From NCBI GenBank assembly GCA_000226015.1, contig JH152744.1, forward strand, positions 122,384 through 145,811: a stretch of 23,428 nucleotides of DNA, read 5' to 3'. The translations under genes were made by a program, and so were the position numbers. This document shows positions 19,276 to 23,428 of this stretch, in pieces. A model generated the notes under the pieces. It searched no databases, had not been told where the DNA came from, and was given only the letters and a program-made list of their open reading frames with translations. Source of the stretch: Mnemiopsis leidyi (Eukaryota; Ctenophora; Tentaculata; Lobata; Bolinopsidae). Position 1 is the stretch's first letter. Every line of letters begins with the position of its first letter.

Positions 19276-20925
19276 TGTTTCGTTTGACAATTATATTGTA
19301 GTTATTTTTATGGGAAGTCAAGAATCTCTCAAATTATTCGATGAAATCGGTCAATCGCCTCTATAGGAGCTATTTCAGTTGGTAAGCAACAAATTCGTTC
19401 AAACCTTGAATTATAATACACCAAGTAAATTGTCCTCAAAGTTAAGCAGATGCTGAACTCGACTAAGGATGAAATGACAATCATGATAAAGATTAGATGA
19501 AACCGGATATCAAAATTGGCAATTACCTGACAAACTTTGCTGTGATGATTACGATGTAGCAAAATATCTTTAAATATATTTACTTCAGTCGTAATGCATT
19601 TCCTCAGCATGTCGACGATGCACTCAAAAAGAAAGAGTAGGTCACTAAATCACCAAATCATGAGTGCTAAAAGTCTGAAGTATACTCCAGAACAAATACT
19701 CAAGTATCGGAAACTGGAATATTCCAGTTTGTGGCGTGCAACACTCCGCACTGGTCTATATATCATCCATACCCATTTAAAATCCCGGACTAATCTCTTA
19801 CAACCTAGTAACGGTTACAAAAGAAATATAAATAAAGTGCTCTAAATTTCGAATTATTGACTGTATATGCGAATACGCCTTCAGCTAGGGAATTATTGTT
19901 AGGTCCGACAAACCAGCTCAAATATCTGATCATTTTAGTTAGCCGTGCGATTCGGTTATGATAAGATAATTATTATAACTATAACTGGAATTCGACAGAG
20001 ACTCCATCCCTTCTTACTTCTAAGTTCCAGCTTAGTTAAGTTAGTTGCAGAACCGGAAATGATGGAATTTTCATGAAGAACATCGCGAAATTGGGAGAAA
20101 CTTAAAAGTCAGGAAAAAGTCAGGAAAATATAAAAACTTGTTTTGCAGATTTGTAATGTATCTGTGCTAAGCCAACGATGTTTAAGTCTTTAACAGCATA
20201 GTCGAGCAGCTTGACCATAACCTTTTTAATACTCTGTCCTCATGATGGCGTCATGATCAGAAATTATATACCTTTAAAACCTTGCTATATTTATCGATAG
20301 TGCAGTTATATTAAGTAAGTAAATTCTTAAAGCATATAGCTGATGACCTCCACAAACACGCATGGAATAAGGCAATATCTTAATAAATAAATACTGCGAC
20401 TACTAATCTACTATATTTCTTAGCTATTGTTGGGATCACTGTAGTGACTGATCACATCTACGCTGCGAGATCCAGTCCGAACACAGCCTGCCGTATCCTT
20501 AAAATTATTCTATAAACTCCAGCTAGAGGATCTCACATCATTTTTAATGAACTGGTCTGCTGTGCTCTTGTTTATCAAGATATCTTGTATTACTTCTAGT
20601 AAAACAACTACAAATAATGATTTGTAGCTTCATGTGCAAGCTTAGCAAATCTATTAGCTTATACGCGTTTTGTGACTCGTGTCTTGAAAACATGTTTCCG
20701 TTTTATACTTTTATACTTTTATTGAATTATTGAACTATCATATACAATATAATATATGGGTTCCATCAATTCAGTAACTAAACCTGTCCCAATGTATAAA
20801 CAATGTTTATTAGCTATTCATTTCATACCAGCATATACCAACTTCCTGGAAAAGTTAATTGAGTTAAGTAGCAATCTTCACGTCATCTGTACTTTGTACC
20901 GCTTTGTATTGCTCAACCTGCCCCG
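19276..20925. other. Intergenic, no gene recognised
   Basis: AT-rich. Open frames at 19594-19845 (+), 19329-19610 (-) and 20756-20950 (+) have no recognisable motifs or splice context. AATAAA occurs at about 19830, far from the preceding stop at 19275. Confidence 0.4.
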
Positions 20926-21010
20926 CATCACGCCGGTACACGTTACATAGCAACGACCATCACGCCGGGACACATCCTGGCTCTTTATGTAACACGCCGG
21001 AGCACGCCGC
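20926..21010 (+). promoter_or_regulatory. Cluster of four CACGCCG motifs upstream of the FAS-like gene
   Basis: atcacgccgg at 20927-20936 and 20959-20968, aacacgccgg at 20991-21000 and gcacgccgc at 21002-21010 lie within 85 bases of an AT-rich region. The core resembles sterol-regulatory elements of the ATCACnCCAC type, which control animal FAS genes, but differs at the last two bases. About 520-600 bases before the start codon. Role inferred. Confidence 0.35.
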
Positions 21011-21533
21011 AAAACAGCAGTCTCTGTGCTGTGAGTGTGAGCGGCATGATTAATACAGAAAACATGCCCAACCGCTTCATTTTCAGCATAAAAGCACGCT
21101 CACGTTGTACAATCGTGTGTTTTACTACTGATTGGTGTGTGCTGGCTGTGCAGTTCAACCTTTTTTATGTTTAAAATTTGTTGTTTTTATGTGGTACGAG
21201 CGTTTTGCAATGCGAATAATTTGTTTGTGATTTAGCGAGTTTGCCTTTAAGCAAATGAGTGTCTGCTTTTTTCCTTTGTCTTCGCTGCATAGAGCAGTAA
21301 CCTTTGCTTTGTTGCAGATTTCTTTTGTCTTGCTAATTGGTCAATAAGTCATAAGTATACTCTAATTCAAAATCAGTCCAGTATGTGCAAAGGTGATCAA
21401 ACATATCTTTTGCATTTTATCGACACAGCGCGTAATTTTTCAAGTCTACCTTTAGAAATAATTAACAATTTCACTCACAAACTATCTACTGAACATTTTA
21501 CCTACCGATTCGCAGTTTTAATCAGATAATGGA
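21011..21533 (+). promoter_or_regulatory. Putative promoter/5' UTR region of the FAS-like gene
   Basis: Contains a TATA-like cataaaagc (21087-21095) and two ATTGG boxes (21131-21135, 21336-21340). Acceptor-like sites sit just before the coding start (gattcgcag ending about 21514, taatcag ending 21525), which would allow a noncoding first exon, as in vertebrate FASN. No transcription start can be fixed by eye. Confidence 0.3.
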
Positions 21534-21537
21534 ATGA
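21529..21537 (+). promoter_or_regulatory. Two-codon upstream ORF overlapping the FAS-like start
   Basis: ATG-GAA-TGA (21529-21537) overlaps the main ATG (21534-21536). The upstream ATG has the better context (A at -3, G at +4) than the main one (G at -3, A at +4). Translation of the main frame would need leaky scanning or reinitiation, or a different N-terminal exon. Confidence 0.45.
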
Positions 21538-23318
21538 AGGGTGATAAGGGAATAGTGATATCGGGCCTTTCCGGCCGATTTCCAAACTCCAACAATGTGG
21601 ATCAGTTCTGGGATAATTTGGTGGCAGGTACGTCAGTTTTTCTGTCTGTAGATTTGTCTGTTCATTTATCTGTAAATCTGTCCGTAAATCTGTCTGTGAA
21701 TAAGTCTGTTTGTCAGCCTATATTATTTGCTATAGGTTTGTATAAGTTTGCCTGTTCGTCGGTTTGGCAGGAGAACTTATTTGTTTCATATGATCTTTGG
21801 GAGTCAGTTCCTTCACTGAGCCAACAGTGGAATTGCAAAATTCAAACTCTGAAAAACCTGACAATCTCCATCACTGCATCAACCTCAGGTACCGACATGA
21901 TAACCTCGGAACCTAGAAGGTGGCCCGCGGGAATATTCGGGCTGCCAGAAAGAGCCGGTCTTCTTCACGATATTTCCTCCTTCGACTCCTCCTTCTTCGG
22001 AGTTAGTGCCAAGCAGGGACATCAGATGGATCCTCAACTTAGAGTCTTGCTAGAAGTTGCTTACGAGGCTATCCTTGATTCGGGTAATTACGCGAGTTCT
22101 CAAAAATTAGGACGTTGCCACTAAATTCTTTCTCGTTCTATTAGTACAAACTTCAAGTGCTCACTGCTCGAAAAGAATTGTAAAGCTTTAAATTTGAACA
22201 CAACTACGTGAGTGGAAGCAATAAGTGTGAATTATAACGAATTCACAAATGACATCCCGACAGGATACCACCCAAGTGAGTTGAAAGGGAAGAAGATAGG
22301 AGTGTACGTAGGGGGTTCCTCCTCCGAGGCGTACGACGCTTGGACCACTGACGCAGACAGTCAGACGGGATACGGGCTGCTGGGGTGCTGTAGGTGCATG
22401 TTGGCAAACAGAGTAGCTTTCACTTTCGACTTCAGAGGACCCAGCTACACGCTAGATACTGCATGCAGCAGCTCCATGTTCGCTCTAGATGCTGCTCACA
22501 AGAGTGTGATGCTGGGAGAGTGTGACATGGCCCTGGTGGCGGGGGTGAACCTCCTTCTCAAACCTAACTGTTCCCTCGACTTTCATAGACTCTCCATGTT
22601 GTCACAAGACGGGTCTTGCAAGGTTGGTGGAGTCACCTTAAAACTTTAAAATTGAATTTGTAGATCTGAATCCGTGCATTAGTTGTTATCTATATCAATT
22701 AGTAACTATGTATAGTAATTATAGTAACGTACCTTAATATACATAGTTCTATGTATATTAAGGTACATATATATATTCACCCTCCATATATGGGTATATA
22801 TATACACATTTGTCAGGTGTTTGATGAAGGAGCTAACGGTTACGTAAGAGCAGAGACAGTAGCTGCAGTAATGTTATGTAGAGAGAATCTCGCAAGGAGA
22901 GCGTACGCGAGGATACTGGGTACTCGGACCAATACTGACGGGTATGATTTCTTCTGGTGATTCTCGGTTTAACCGTATCAAATTTAATGGGACCACTAAT
23001 CAAGTCTTCCACGTTTTGGGGAAAGATTATTTGGGGAGGGGTTGCAAATTTGACAGAATTGGTTGCGGAGGAGGGCTCTCAAATCACATGTAAGAAGCGG
23101 GAGAAGTAATGATTAATATGGAATATCCGATTTCTGAAAATCTATAAAGGGGTCAGAAATTGGTGAAACCCAGCCTCAATATCTCCAGGTACAAGACCGA
23201 GGGTATAACATACCCCAACCACGAGATACAAAGCGAACTGCTCAAGGATCTGTATCAGACTGCAGGGGTATCGCCTGATGATGTGTACTATTTGGAGATG
23301 CATGGGACCGGGACACAG
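21534..23318 (+). CDS. Animal type I fatty acid synthase or FAS-like polyketide synthase, N-terminal ketosynthase domain (5 exons, 3' part outside window)
   Basis: Exons 21534-21627, 21889-22083, 22264-22622, 22817-22941 and 23189-23318 join in phase to 301 codons. The protein runs collinear with the start of animal [66 protein letters not shown], the nucleophile motif DTACSSS (C164; human C161), [26 protein letters not shown] and EMHGTGTQ (H296; human H293). The ketosynthase condenses malonyl units with the acyl chain in the cytosol. The second catalytic His and all later domains lie beyond the window. EMHGTGT in place of the usual animal-FAS EAHGTGT leaves open a FAS-like polyketide synthase (AFPK). 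The reading frame extends upstream of ATG 21534 to an acceptor-like site, so an extra N-terminal exon is possible. Confidence 0.92.
21632..21720 (+). repeat. Imperfect ctgt-rich tandem repeat in FAS intron 1
   Basis: Variants of tctgtaaatctgtc recur across the start of intron 1, right after the donor at 21628. They happen to leave the frame open, giving a spurious in-frame extension of exon 1. Confidence 0.75.
22729..22766. repeat. Perfect palindrome in FAS intron 3 (18-bp arms, 2-bp centre)
   Basis: gtaccttaatatacatag at 22729-22746 is followed by tt and its exact complement at 22749-22766, about 50 bases before the acceptor of exon 4. It could form a cruciform or an intronic RNA hairpin. 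Confidence 0.9.
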
Positions 23319-23428
23319 GTACTATAGATTTACAGTGGGACACAGGTACTATAGATTTACTGTGGGACACAGGTACTATAGATTTACTGTGGGACACAGG
23401 TACTATAGATTTACAGTGGGACACAGGT
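23310..23428 (+). repeat. 27-bp tandem array copying the exon-5 end and splice donor of the FAS-like gene
   Basis: The unit starts gggacacaggtactatag and repeats every 27 bases. The GT of each copy falls at 23319, 23346, 23373, 23400 and 23427, where the window ends inside the array. Copies differ only at one or two bases (tttacagt or tttactgt). The first copy spans the exon-intron boundary, so every unit carries the same potential 5' splice site ACACAG|GTACTATAG. The minus-strand open frame here is a repeat artefact. Confidence 0.97.

Noticed and set aside
19594-19845. 83-codon plus-strand open frame
   Set aside because: No recognisable domain and no promoter or splice evidence; compatible with chance in AT-rich DNA.
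20942-20956. X-box-like gttacatagcaac upstream of the FAS-like gene
   Set aside because: One base short of the RFX consensus spacing and not supported by context.
23242-23424. Repetitive minus-strand protein (SKSIVPVSH units)
   Set aside because: Translation artefact of the 27-bp tandem array, antisense to FAS exon 5 and its donor.

Overview
The window looks like nuclear DNA of an invertebrate animal. It is AT-rich, genes are split by short GT-AG introns (mostly 0.15-0.5 kb), intergenic DNA is full of mini- and microsatellites, and there are decayed non-LTR retrotransposon pieces. The two recognisable genes, an ERCC6L/PICH-type DNA translocase and an animal type I fatty acid synthase-like ketosynthase, both fit a metazoan. 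The retrotransposon relics are of kinds I associate with cnidarians and other marine invertebrates, but the sequence alone does not fix the phylum.

Layout. 1-2.3 kb: flank with a short GC-rich MITE-like element (221-429), a broken LINE reverse-transcriptase tail on the minus strand (about 811-1250), a diverged tandem duplication (1362-1600) and the first copy of a 118-bp repeat. 2328-9408 (+): a complete nine-exon ERCC6L/PICH gene. Its predicted product is 1678 aa, longer than the 1250-aa human protein, mainly because the single N-terminal TPR unit is present eight times. 10.2-11.2 kb (-): three 3'-terminal exons of an unidentified coiled-coil protein, convergent with ERCC6L. 11.3-14.9 kb: no gene seen; short repeats, a striking 84-bp perfect hairpin (13041-13124) and a six-copy 16-bp minisatellite. 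14.9-15.77 kb (-): a decayed ORF1-like retrotransposon protein, readable across frameshifts and stops. 17.25-19.28 kb (+): a possible two-exon gene of unknown function with a basic, serine-rich C-terminus. 21.5 kb to window end (+): the first five coding exons of a fatty acid synthase or FAS-like polyketide synthase, ending inside a 27-bp tandem array that copies the exon-5 splice donor.

Function. ERCC6L/PICH acts on ultrafine anaphase bridges and FAS acts in cytosolic lipid synthesis. They are simply neighbours; I see no operon-like logic. I did not find a convincing new multi-gene system. The best leads are the TPR amplification in PICH, the duplicated FAS splice donors, the paired repeat beside the first and last TPR exons, the snapback hairpin and the ORF1-like relic. 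All splice sites were placed by eye from GT/AG signals, reading phase and protein continuity.
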